Shown piece by piece: positions 43,387-52,121 of a stretch of DNA of 64,000 nt; position 1 is the stretch's first letter, and the number at the start of each line of letters is the position of its first letter. The stretch comes from Microbacterium testaceum. Lineage in GTDB: Bacteria; Actinomycetota; Actinomycetes; Actinomycetales; Microbacteriaceae. The notes beneath the pieces were generated by a model that saw nothing but the letters and a program-made list of their open reading frames with translations, did no database searches and was not told the origin of the DNA. The translations under genes were made by a program, and so were the position numbers. Location of the stretch: NCBI RefSeq assembly GCF_029761935.1, contig NZ_CP121699.1, forward strand, positions 3,038,001 through 3,102,000. Direction: 5' to 3'.

Positions 43387-44055
43387 TCAGTTCCGTGCGA
43401 AGGGCCCGTCGAGCACCGCCCACTGCAGCAGCATGATGGTCTTGGCATCCTGGATCGATCCGTCGCGGATCTTCGCCAGCGCGACGTCGATGTCGTACTC
43501 GACGATCTCGATCTCTTCGTCCTCCTCGGCAAGGCCCCCGCGATCGCCCTCGCGCTGGGCGCCGTCGTAGGCCGCGGCGAAGAAGTGCAGGCGTTCGGTG
43601 ACCGATCCCGGGCTCATGTAGACGTCGAACACGTGCTGCACCTCGTCGACCCGCACCCGCGTCTCCTCCTCGGCCTCGCGGCGGATCGCGGTGATCGGAT
43701 CGTCGTCGTCGAGCAGGCCTGCGGCGGTCTCGATGAGCATGCCGTCGCGGTGGTCGTTGACGTAGGCGGGGTAGCGGAACTGCCGGGTGAGCAGAACGGT
43801 GCGCCGGTCGGGGTCGTAGAGCAGGATCGTCGCCCCGTTGCCGCGGTCGTAGGTCTCGCGCGTGAGGGTCGTCCATTCGCCGTCGTCTCCGCGGTAGCGG
43901 AACGTCGTCGCCCGCAGCACGTGCCAGCCGGCCGCGAGGAGGTCGACGTCGGTGACCTCCACCCGCGGGTTGCGGTCGAGGGCGAGACCCGTGAGGTGCA
44001 GCCCGCTGCGACCGCGGTGATCGGGGACGGTGGTGCCGGGGCGAGCGTCGTTCAT
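43387..44055 (-). CDS. NUDIX hydrolase (NudK-like)
   Basis: 222 residues. The Nudix box region AAGLLDDDDPITAIRREAEEETRVRV keeps G-x5 and REAEEE but has Arg where the final box Gly is expected. YMSPGSVTERLHFFAA is typical of GDP-mannose or ADP-ribose pyrophosphatases. ATG 44055 is chosen as the first codon after the divergent promoter region. A GDP-mannose substrate would suit the mannoside locus but is not proven. Confidence 0.87.
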   Translation of the reverse strand: MNDARPGTTVPDHRGRSGLHLTGLALDRNPRVEVTDVDLLAAGWHVLRATTFRYRGDDGEWTTLTRETYDRGNGATILLYDPDRRTVLLTRQFRYPAYVNDHRDGMLIETAAGLLDDDDPITAIRREAEEETRVRVDEVQHVFDVYMSPGSVTERLHFFAAAYDGAQREGDRGGLAEEDEEIEIVEYDIDVALAKIRDGSIQDAKTIMLLQWAVLDGPFARN

Positions 44056-44069
44056 GATTCGGAACGATA

Positions 44070-44099
44070 GTGCAGAAACGTGCAACAATGTGAACCATG
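44070..44099 (+). promoter_or_regulatory. Three 10-bp phased repeats at the DeoR start
   Basis: GTGCAGAAAC, GTGCAACAAT and GTGAACCATG follow each other in register at 44070, 44080 and 44090. The last includes the DeoR start codon. Their complements read T-rich then TGCAC, as in DeoR-type operators. They sit between divergent NUDIX and DeoR genes and may control both. Confidence 0.5.
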
Positions 44100-44858
44100 C
44101 TCGCCGCCGCCCGCAGACACGCTCTGCTCGACCGGCTCCGGCGCGACGGGCGTCTCGTCGTGAAGGACATCGCCGTCGAGTGGGGACTCTCCGAAGACAG
44201 CATTCGCCGAGATCTTCGAGAATTGGATGCCGCGGGCCTCGCGGTCCGCGTCTACGGCGGGGCGCTCCCGGCGTCGCCGGCCGTCGCCGACTACTCCGCC
44301 CGTCGCGAGGTCGCTCGGGGGAGCAAAGAGCGCGTGGCCGCCGCCGCGGTCGCCCTCATCGAGCCCGGCTGCACCGTCCTGCTCGACGGGGGCACGACGA
44401 CCCTGGCGATGGTCGACCTGATGCCACGCTCCTTCGGCGGCACGATCATCACGCACTCGCCGACGATCGCCGCCGCGCTCCTCGATCACGACGCCGAGGT
44501 CATCGTCCTCGGTGGGCGCCTCTTCAAGCATTCGGCGGTCGCCTGCGGAGCCGCGGCGATGGAAGCAGCGCAGAGCGTCAGCGCCGACCTCTTCTTCCTG
44601 GGTGTGACGGGGGTTCACCCCGAAACGGGACTGTCGACGGGGGATGCCGAGGAGGCGGCCATGAAGCGCGCGCTCGCGGTCCGCGCGGCCGAGACGTTCG
44701 TCCTCGCGAGCGAAGAGAAGCTCGGGACGGCGTCGCGCTTCGGAATCCTCCCGCTCGACGGGGTTTCCGGGATCATCGCCGACCTCGACCCCGACGCGGC
44801 GCTCGCCGGGGACCTCCGCTCGGCCGGTGCGCGCATCCTGTCCGCGCACCGCTCCTGA
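44097..44858 (+). CDS. DeoR/GlpR-family transcriptional regulator
   Basis: 253 residues. HTH: RHALLDRLRRDGRLVVKDIAVEWGLSEDSIRRDLRELDAAGLAVRVYGGA. The sugar-phosphate isomerase-like domain has LLDGGTTTLAMVDL and VTGVHPETGLSTGD. No ribosome-binding site precedes ATG 44097, so the message may be leaderless. Family members sense phosphorylated sugars; the target could be the NUDIX gene, itself or pta-ackA. Confidence 0.9.
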   Translation: MLAAARRHALLDRLRRDGRLVVKDIAVEWGLSEDSIRRDLRELDAAGLAVRVYGGALPASPAVADYSARREVARGSKERVAAAAVALIEPGCTVLLDGGTTTLAMVDLMPRSFGGTIITHSPTIAAALLDHDAEVIVLGGRLFKHSAVACGAAAMEAAQSVSADLFFLGVTGVHPETGLSTGDAEEAAMKRALAVRAAETFVLASEEKLGTASRFGILPLDGVSGIIADLDPDAALAGDLRSAGARILSAHRS

Positions 44859-44904
44859 TCACTCGACGCCGAAGCAACCCCGCGGCGGTGTCGGAGGCCC
44901 GCAA

Positions 44905-44910
44905 TAGGCT
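44905..44910 (+). promoter_or_regulatory. -10 box of leaderless pta transcript
   Basis: TAGGCT six nt before the GTG at 44917, which places the transcript start at the start codon. No ribosome-binding site is present. Confidence 0.6.
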
Positions 44911-44916
44911 GGCTCC

Positions 44917-47061
44917 GTGACGCAGAGCATCTACATCACGTCGGCCGAAGGTCATTCGGGCAAGTCCTCCGTGGCTCTGGGCGTGCTCGACGCCCTCAGC
45001 CGTGTCACCCCGCGCGCGGGGGTGTTCCGGCCCATCGCGCGCTCCACCGCCGAACGCGACTACGTGCTCGAGATGCTGCTCGACCACGACAGCGTCGACC
45101 TCGCCTACGACGACTGCGTGGGGGTGACCTACGACGACGTGCGCGACGACGCCGATGCCGCGCTGGCCCGCATCGTCGAGCGCTACAAGGCCGTCGAGGC
45201 TCAGTGCGACGCGGTCGTCATCATCGGTAGCGATTACACCGACGTCGGCAGCCCCGCAGAGCTCGCCTACAACGCCCGCATCGCGGCGAACCTCGGCGCC
45301 CCCGTGCTGCTCGTGCTCGGCGGTCGCGCGCAGCAGGGTCATAGCGAGACGCTGGGCATGTCGGTCGCGCGCACCCCGAACGAGGTCGGGCAGATCGCCT
45401 CGCTCGCCGTCTCCGAGCTGCAGCACGAGCGGGCCGCGCTCTTCGCCGTGATCGCCAACCGCGCCGATCCCGACCACCTCGACGAGATCACGGCATCCGT
45501 GCGTCAGGTCGTCGACGCGCTTCCGGTCGGGGCTCCGGCCGACCGTCGCAGCGTGCCCGTGTGGGCCCTCCCCGAAGACCGCTTCCTCATCGCCCCTTCG
45601 GTGCGCGGCGTGCTGCGCTCGGTCGAGGGCGAGCTCATCAAGGGCGACCCGGCTCTGTTGACCCGCGAGGTCCTCGATGTCGTCGTCGCCGGCATGTCGA
45701 TGGTCAACGTGCTGCCGCGACTCAAGGAGTCGGCGGTCGTGGTCATCCCGGCCGACCGCAGCGAGGTGCTCATCGCCGCCCTGCTGGCCAACGCCTCGGG
45801 CACGTTCCCCTCGCTCGCGGGCATCGTGCTCAACGGCGGGTTCGAGCTACCCGACGCGATCGTGCGCCTGATCGACGGCCTCGGCTCGCCCCTGCCGATC
45901 ATCGCGACCGACCTCGGCACCTACGACACCGCGGTGCGCATCATGAACACGCGCGGTCGCCTCGCCGCCGACTCGCAGCACCGGTACGACACCGCGCTCG
46001 CGCTCTTCGAGCGCCACGTCGACACCGAGCTGCTCACGCGCGAGCTGGGCGTCGCCCGCCCGAGCGTCGTCACCCCGCTCATGTTCGAGTACGGCCTCGT
46101 CGACCGCGCCCGCAGCGACAAGCGCCGCATCGTGCTGCCCGAGGGAGGCGACGACCGCGTCCTGCGCGCCGCCGCCACCGTGCTCTCGCGCGGCATCGCC
46201 GACCTCACGATCCTCGGCGAACCGATCGAGGTGCGCGGGCGCGCGATCGAGCTCGGCATCGACATCCGCGACGCCGAGGTGCTCAGCCCCTTCGACGCCG
46301 TGCACGTCGACAAGTTCGCCACCGAGTACGCGCGGCTCCGCGCCCATAAGGGCGTCACCTACGCCCAGGCCGCCGACACCGTGACCGACGTGTCGTACTT
46401 CGGCACGCTCATGGTGCACCTGGGCCTCGCCGACGGCATGGTCTCGGGGGCCGCGCACACCACGGCGCACACGATCCGCCCCGCCTTCGAGATCATCAAG
46501 ACCGCCCCGGGCGTCTCGGTCGTCTCGAGCGTGTTCCTCATGGCCCTCGCCGATCGCGTGCTCGTCTACGGCGACTGCGCCGTCATCCCCGACCCCACGA
46601 GTGAACAGCTTGCCGACATCGCGGTGTCGTCGGCGGCCACGGCCGAGCAGTTCGGCATCGCGCCGCGCGTGGCCATGCTGTCGTACTCTACGGGCGAGTC
46701 GGGCACCGGAGCAGACGTCGAGAAGGTCCGCACCGCGACCGCCCTGGTGCGCGAGCGTGCGCCCGAACTGCTCGTCGAGGGGCCCATCCAGTACGACGCC
46801 GCGGCAGACGCCGCCGTCGCGCGGGCCAAGATGCCCGACTCCGAGGTCGCCGGTCGGGCGACGGTGTTCGTCTTCCCCGACCTCAACACGGGCAACAACA
46901 CCTACAAGGCCGTGCAGCGCTCGGCCGGCGCGGTGGCCATCGGCCCCGTGCTGCAGGGCCTGAACAAACCCATCAACGACCTCTCGCGCGGCGCCCTCGT
47001 CGACGACATCGTCAACACCATCGCCATCACGGCGATCCAGGCCCAGGGGGGCACCCAGTGA
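44917..47061 (+). CDS. pta: Phosphate acetyltransferase
   Basis: 714-residue long-form Pta converting acetyl-CoA and phosphate to acetyl phosphate. It has an N-terminal P-loop DTBS-like domain (SAEGHSGKSSVALGVLDAL), a DRTGG domain near residues 210-330 and a C-terminal PTA_PTB domain (RRIVLPEGGDDRVLRAA, SGAAHTTAHTIRPAFEIIKT, FPDLNTGNNTYKAVQ). Its stop overlaps the ackA start, giving the standard pta-ackA unit for acetate overflow or ATP formation. Confidence 0.96.
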   Translation: MTQSIYITSAEGHSGKSSVALGVLDALSRVTPRAGVFRPIARSTAERDYVLEMLLDHDSVDLAYDDCVGVTYDDVRDDADAALARIVERYKAVEAQCDAVVIIGSDYTDVGSPAELAYNARIAANLGAPVLLVLGGRAQQGHSETLGMSVARTPNEVGQIASLAVSELQHERAALFAVIANRADPDHLDEITASVRQVVDALPVGAPADRRSVPVWALPEDRFLIAPSVRGVLRSVEGELIKGDPALLTREVLDVVVAGMSMVNVLPRLKESAVVVIPADRSEVLIAALLANASGTFPSLAGIVLNGGFELPDAIVRLIDGLGSPLPIIATDLGTYDTAVRIMNTRGRLAADSQHRYDTALALFERHVDTELLTRELGVARPSVVTPLMFEYGLVDRARSDKRRIVLPEGGDDRVLRAAATVLSRGIADLTILGEPIEVRGRAIELGIDIRDAEVLSPFDAVHVDKFATEYARLRAHKGVTYAQAADTVTDVSYFGTLMVHLGLADGMVSGAAHTTAHTIRPAFEIIKTAPGVSVVSSVFLMALADRVLVYGDCAVIPDPTSEQLADIAVSSAATAEQFGIAPRVAMLSYSTGESGTGADVEKVRTATALVRERAPELLVEGPIQYDAAADAAVARAKMPDSEVAGRATVFVFPDLNTGNNTYKAVQRSAGAVAIGPVLQGLNKPINDLSRGALVDDIVNTIAITAIQAQGGTQ

Positions 47062-48290
47062 GCGTCGTCCTCGTCGTCAACAGCGGTTCGTCGTCGTTCA
47101 AGTACCAGTTGCTCGACATGGCGCACGAGCGCGTGCTGGCATCCGGTCTCGTCGAGCGCATCGGCGAGGGCACGGGCGTTGCGACCCACACGCTCACGGC
47201 GGCCGCCCTCGCCGCCCCCGACGTTCCGGCACCCACGGTGACGGATGCCACGTACACGATCGAGCGCGAGATCCCCGATCACACCGCGGGCTTCGCCGTC
47301 ATGCTCGACGCCTTCGCCGCGCACGGGCCTTCGCTGGACGAGCACGCCCCGGTCGCGGTCGGGCACCGCGTCGTGCACGGAGGTGCGCGCTTCTTCGCGC
47401 CCACCGTGGTGACCCCCCTCGTCGAGATCAACATCGACGAGCTCTCCGTGCTGGCACCCCTCCACAACCCCGCGAACCTCGCCGGGATCGTCGCGGCGAA
47501 GAAGGCGTTCCCCGACGTGCCGCACGTGGCCGTGTTCGACACGGCCTTCCACCAGTCGCTCGCACCCGAGGCGTACACCTACGCCATCGACCGCGAGGTC
47601 GCCGAGGCCCACCGCATCCGTCGGTACGGCTTCCATGGCACCAGCCACAAGTTCGTCAGCGAGGCCGCGGCCGCCTTCGTGGGTCGCCCGCTCGCCGAGC
47701 TGAAGCAGATCGTGTTCCACCTCGGCAACGGGGCCTCGGTCGCCGCGATCGAGGGCGGCCGATCGGTCGACACGTCGATGGGTCTCACCCCGCTCGAGGG
47801 CCTCGTCATGGGCACGCGCTCGGGCGACCTCGACCCCGCGGTGCTGCTGCAGTTGGCGCGTCGCGCCGACATGTCGACCGCCGACCTCGACACGCTCCTC
47901 AACAAGCGCTCGGGCCTGCTCGGCATCGCGGGGGTGTCCGACATGCGCGACATCCAGCAGCGACGCGAGGCGGGGGACCCCGCGGCGCGCCTCGCCTTCG
48001 ACGTCTACATCCACCGCCTGCGCGCGTACGCGGGCGCCTACCTCGCGCAGTTGAACGGGGTCGACGTGATCTCGTTCACCGCGGGCGTGGGCGAGAACGC
48101 CGCCGCCGTGCGGGCCGAGGCCATGGCGACCCTCGGATTCGCCGGGGTCGAGATCGACGCCGAGCGCAACGCGACGCGCGGTCGCGGCATCCGGCGCATC
48201 TCCACCGACGCCTCGCGCGTCGAGGTGCTCGTCGTGCCCACCGATGAGGAGCTCGAGATCGCACGTCAGACGCTGTCCGTCGCGAGCTGA
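47058..48290 (+). CDS. ackA: Acetate kinase
   Basis: 410 residues. VLVVNSGSSSFKYQ (acetate kinase signature 1), VGHRVVHGG with the active-site Arg, and RRYGFHGTSHKFVSEAA (signature 2) are all present. HLGNGASVAAI and FTAGVGENAAAVR form the ATP site. It makes ATP and acetate from acetyl phosphate. GTG 47058 overlaps the pta stop. Confidence 0.97.
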   Translation: MSVVLVVNSGSSSFKYQLLDMAHERVLASGLVERIGEGTGVATHTLTAAALAAPDVPAPTVTDATYTIEREIPDHTAGFAVMLDAFAAHGPSLDEHAPVAVGHRVVHGGARFFAPTVVTPLVEINIDELSVLAPLHNPANLAGIVAAKKAFPDVPHVAVFDTAFHQSLAPEAYTYAIDREVAEAHRIRRYGFHGTSHKFVSEAAAAFVGRPLAELKQIVFHLGNGASVAAIEGGRSVDTSMGLTPLEGLVMGTRSGDLDPAVLLQLARRADMSTADLDTLLNKRSGLLGIAGVSDMRDIQQRREAGDPAARLAFDVYIHRLRAYAGAYLAQLNGVDVISFTAGVGENAAAVRAEAMATLGFAGVEIDAERNATRGRGIRRISTDASRVEVLVVPTDEELEIARQTLSVAS

Positions 48291-48416
48291 CCCCCACCGA
48301 CCCTCTACCGGGTTGAATGAACCGACGCCACGACCCGCGCCGGTGGGGCCCCGCCCGCTACCCTGAGAGCGCCGCGCCCCGCCGCCCACGCACCGCATCC
48401 CGACCTGGAGCCCGCC

Positions 48417-49151
48417 GTGACCGACAGCCCCGACCTGCCTGACCTCATCGCGTTCGAGGGTGTGCTCTTCGATCTCGACGGCGTGCTCACGCCCACGGCC
48501 GAGGTGCACATGAGGGCCTGGAAGACCATGTTCGACGAGCTCTTCGCGGCGTGGAAGATCGAGCCGGCCTACACCGATCGCGACTACTTCGAGTACGTCG
48601 ACGGCAAGAAGCGGTACGACGGGGTCGCGAGTCTGCTGCGCAGCCGCGACGTCGAGGTGCCGTGGGGCGACCCCTCCGACGATCCGTCCGAAGACACCGT
48701 GTGCGGGGTCGGCAACCGAAAGAATGTCGTCTTCTCCGAGATCCTCCGTCGCGAGGGGATCGCCCCCTACCCCGGGTCGGTCGCGCTCCTCGACGTGCTC
48801 CAGGCGGCGGGGACCCCCATCGCAGTGGTCTCGAGCTCGAAGAACGCCGTCGAGGTCCTCGAAGCCGCGGGCATCCGCGATCGCTTCCCCGTCGTGATGG
48901 ACGGTGTCATCGCCGAGCGCGATCACCTCTCGTCGAAGCCCGCCCCCGATGTCTTCGCCGAAGCGGCTCGGCTGCTCGGGGTCGACCCCGCGCGGTCCGT
49001 GGCCGTCGAAGACGCGCTGAGCGGCGTGCAATCCGCCGTCGCCGCCGGCTACGGCGTCGTCGTGGGGGTCGACCGGGGCGTCGGAGCCGATGACCTCCGC
49101 TCCGCCGGGGCCACCGTGGTCGTCGACGACCTCGCCGCGTTCGTAGACTGA
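48417..49151 (+). CDS. HAD-family hydrolase, beta-phosphoglucomutase-like
   Basis: 244 residues. FDLDGVLTPTAEVH holds the two catalytic Asp residues of beta-PGM-type HADs. SSSKNAVEVLEAAGI (motif II), KPAPDVF (motif III Lys) and VEDALSGVQSAVAAG (motif IV) follow. It should convert beta-glucose-1-phosphate to glucose-6-phosphate. The GH65 phosphorylase that follows makes exactly that substrate, so the assignment is strong. Confidence 0.9.
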   Translation: MTDSPDLPDLIAFEGVLFDLDGVLTPTAEVHMRAWKTMFDELFAAWKIEPAYTDRDYFEYVDGKKRYDGVASLLRSRDVEVPWGDPSDDPSEDTVCGVGNRKNVVFSEILRREGIAPYPGSVALLDVLQAAGTPIAVVSSSKNAVEVLEAAGIRDRFPVVMDGVIAERDHLSSKPAPDVFAEAARLLGVDPARSVAVEDALSGVQSAVAAGYGVVVGVDRGVGADDLRSAGATVVVDDLAAFVD

Positions 49152-49273
49152 GCCGTCGCCACCCGCGACACCCCCGCGCCGTCCCGCACGGCGACACCGC
49201 GCACCACCCGCGCGAGCGGCCCCCCGCCGTCTCGCGTCGACGTTCGACCCTGCCACCGGAAGGCACGCCCCCG

Positions 49274-51811
49274 ATGATCGATCGCGATCGCTTCCCCGTC
49301 GACGAATGGCGCCTCGTCGAGACCGAGTACTCGATCGACGACGTGGGGGTCACCGAGACCCTCTTCGCCGTCGGCAACGGCTACCTCGGCCTGCGCGGCA
49401 ACCCGATCGAGGGGCGGTTCGCCCTCGAGCAGGGCACGTTCATCAACGGCTTCCACGAGACGTTCCCCATCCGTCACGCCGAGCAGGCCTACGGCTTCGC
49501 CGAGGTCGGGCAGACGATCATCAACGCTCCGGATGCCAAGGTCATGCGCGTCTACGTCGACGACGAGCCGCTCTCGCTCGATGTCGCCGACGTCCGCGAG
49601 TACGAGCGCGTGCTCGATATGCGCCAGGGGATCCTGCGCCGCAACATCCTGTGGGTCACCCCCTCGGGCAAGCGCGTCCGCATCGAGGACGAACGCTTCG
49701 TGTCCTTCGACGAGAAGCACCTCGCGGTGCTCCGCTTGACCGTCACGGTGCTCGACGCCGACGCTCCCGTCACCGTCAGCAGCCAGCTGTTGAACCGGCA
49801 GGACGGCGAGGGCATCTACGGCGGCTCGCCGATGGCATCCAAGCAGTCCGGTTTCGACCCGCGGAAGACCGAGAAGCTCAGCGACCGCGTGCTGCAGCCG
49901 CGCGAGTATTGGCAGGACGGCAACCGATCGGCGCTCAGCTACGAGGTCAGCGAGTCGAACATGACCCTCGCGGTCATCGCCGACCACCTCGTCGAGACCG
50001 AGAACGAGTACACCTCGCGTCAGCTCATCGAGCCCGACATCGCCAAGAACGTCTATCGCGTGCACGCCCGGGCCGGCGTTCCGACCACGATCACGAAGCT
50101 CGTGAGCTACCACACCTCGCGGGGTGTCCCCACGGGTGAGCTCCTCGACCGCTGCCGTCGCACGCTCGACCGCGCGGTCGAGACGGGCGTCGACAAGCTC
50201 GTCGAGAAGCAGATCGCCTGGTACGCCGATTTCTGGGACCGCTCCGACGTGCGCATCGGCGGTCACGGCGACCTGCAGCAGGCCACCCGCTGGTGCCTGT
50301 TCCAGCTCGCGCAGGCCGCGGCGCGCGCCGACGGACAGGGCGTTCCCGCCAAGGGCGTCACCGGATCCGGCTACAGCGGCCACTACTTCTGGGACACCGA
50401 GGTCTACGTCCTGCCGTTCCTGGCGTACACGTCGCCGCTCTGGGCCCGCAACGCGCTGCGGATGCGCTACCTCATGCTCCCCGCCGCGCGCAAGCGCGCG
50501 CACCAGCTCAACGAGGCCGGGGCGCTGTTCCCCTGGCGCACCATCAACGGCGAAGAGGCCTCCGCGTACTACGCCGCCGGCACCGCGCAGTACCACATCA
50601 ACGCCGACGTCGCCTTCGCGCTGGCCAAGTACGTCCGCGCGACGGGAGACGAGGAGTTCCTCGCCCGCGAGGGCGTGGACATCGCCGTCGACACCGCGCG
50701 CCTGTGGTCGACGCTCGGGTTCTGGCGTTCGAGCGACGCGGCCGACGAGGGCGAGCACGACTCGTTCCACATCCACGGCGTCACCGGGCCCGACGAGTAC
50801 ACAACGGTCGTGAACGACAACCTCTTCACGAACGTCATGGCGCGTTTCAACCTGCGCTTCGCGGCGCGCACCGTGCGCGATCTCGCCGAGAACAGCCCCG
50901 AGTCGTACGCCCAGATGGCCGACCGCATGAACCTCGACCCCTCCGAGCCCGAGCGCTGGGACAAAGCCGCCGAGGCCATGCACATCCCGTTCAGCGAGGC
51001 CCTCGGCATCCATCCTCAGGACGCCGTCTTCCTCGAGCGCGAGATCTGGGATCTCGAGAACACCCCGCCCGATCAGCGCCCGCTGCTGCTGCACTTCCAC
51101 CCGCTGGTGATCTACCGGTACCAGGTGCTCAAGCAGGCCGATGTGGTGCTCGCGTTGTTCCTGCAGGGAAACCACTTCACGGATGCCGAGAAGCTCGCCG
51201 ACTTCGAGTACTACGACCCGCTGACCACGGGCGATTCGACGCTGTCGGCGGTCGTGCAGTCGATCCTCGCGGCCGAGGTGGGCTACCAGGACCTCGCGCT
51301 GGAGTACTTCCGTCAGGCGGCGTTCGTCGACCTCGGCGACCTGCACCACAACGCCTCGGACGGGGTGCACGTCGCCTCGGCCGGTGGCGTCTGGACGGCC
51401 CTCGTGAGCGGTTTCGGCGGCATGCGCGACCACTTCGGTCTGCTCACCTTCGACCCGCGTCTGCCCGCCGACTGGCCCGAGCTGTCGTACGTGCTGCACT
51501 GGCACGGCACGCGCCTCGACATCACCCTCACCGCGTCGGCGCTGACTCTGCGCGCCGGGGGAGAGGGCGAAGCGGTCACCTTCGCGGTGCGCGGAGTGGA
51601 CTACACCGTCAGCCCGGGCGAGACGGTGCGCGTTGCGCTGCACGGTCAGGGTCCGGTGCGTCCGGGACGCCCGTCGATCCGGCAGCTCGAGGGATCGGTG
51701 CGCGAGGACGGCACGCTGCTGTCGGCGTCGGTCCCGATCGTCACCACGGCGATCCCGATCGTCGGCGACGACACCGGCCCGATCGCGGTCGGACTCGACG
51801 GCGGCTTCTGA
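49274..51811 (+). CDS. GH65 glycoside phosphorylase (maltose/trehalose phosphorylase type)
   Basis: 845-residue GH65 enzyme, full length. FAVGNGYLGLRGNP is the N-terminal beta-sandwich motif. GVTGPDEYTTVVNDN contains the general acid Glu (about residue 508). GSGYSGHYFWDTEVYVLPFL lines the active site. It phosphorolyses an alpha-glucosyl disaccharide to beta-glucose-1-phosphate and glucose; maltose, trehalose, kojibiose or nigerose cannot be told apart here. Paired with the beta-PGM gene 122 nt upstream. Confidence 0.94.
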   Translation: MIDRDRFPVDEWRLVETEYSIDDVGVTETLFAVGNGYLGLRGNPIEGRFALEQGTFINGFHETFPIRHAEQAYGFAEVGQTIINAPDAKVMRVYVDDEPLSLDVADVREYERVLDMRQGILRRNILWVTPSGKRVRIEDERFVSFDEKHLAVLRLTVTVLDADAPVTVSSQLLNRQDGEGIYGGSPMASKQSGFDPRKTEKLSDRVLQPREYWQDGNRSALSYEVSESNMTLAVIADHLVETENEYTSRQLIEPDIAKNVYRVHARAGVPTTITKLVSYHTSRGVPTGELLDRCRRTLDRAVETGVDKLVEKQIAWYADFWDRSDVRIGGHGDLQQATRWCLFQLAQAAARADGQGVPAKGVTGSGYSGHYFWDTEVYVLPFLAYTSPLWARNALRMRYLMLPAARKRAHQLNEAGALFPWRTINGEEASAYYAAGTAQYHINADVAFALAKYVRATGDEEFLAREGVDIAVDTARLWSTLGFWRSSDAADEGEHDSFHIHGVTGPDEYTTVVNDNLFTNVMARFNLRFAARTVRDLAENSPESYAQMADRMNLDPSEPERWDKAAEAMHIPFSEALGIHPQDAVFLEREIWDLENTPPDQRPLLLHFHPLVIYRYQVLKQADVVLALFLQGNHFTDAEKLADFEYYDPLTTGDSTLSAVVQSILAAEVGYQDLALEYFRQAAFVDLGDLHHNASDGVHVASAGGVWTALVSGFGGMRDHFGLLTFDPRLPADWPELSYVLHWHGTRLDITLTASALTLRAGGEGEAVTFAVRGVDYTVSPGETVRVALHGQGPVRPGRPSIRQLEGSVREDGTLLSASVPIVTTAIPIVGDDTGPIAVGLDGGF

Positions 51812-51820
51812 GTCTCCGTG

Positions 51821-51852
51821 ACGCGGCGGCATCCTCCGGGGTGTCGCCGCGT
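51821..51852 (+). terminator. Terminator candidate after GH65
   Basis: ACGCGGCG (51821-51828) and CGCCGCGT (51845-51852), nine nt after the GH65 stop, followed by TCGGCGTTTC. Confidence 0.55.
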
Positions 51853-52109
51853 TCGGCGTTTCGGGGGAGCGGTGCGGCGCCGGCTTCGGGGGCGCGGCGG
51901 ATGGCATGAGAACAGGCGGATGCGACGAGAACAGGGCAGCGAGAGAAGAACCGGCCTGTTCCGAGGTCGTTTCCTGCTCCGGTGACGGCGGGCGGGTCGG
52001 TCGAGCGCCGAGCGGCGTGGGGATCCGGCATCCGGTGCTCGATACACCCCCCACGCGGAGGGTGAGCCGCGGGGGGAGCGGCCGCGGAGGCGATGTCGGA
52101 GGTACGCCG
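51853..52109. other. Gene-free stretch between GH65 and dnaX
   Basis: No supported gene in this 257-bp part of the GH65-dnaX gap. Short open frames here are Arg/Gly/Pro-rich shadows. It ends at the dnaX promoter. Confidence 0.6.
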
Positions 52110-52115
52110 TAGGCT
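52110..52115 (+). promoter_or_regulatory. -10 box of leaderless dnaX transcript
   Basis: TAGGCT exactly six nt before GTG 52122, the same spacing as at pta, with no ribosome-binding site in a usable position. Confidence 0.6.
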
Positions 52116-52121
52116 GGGGGA

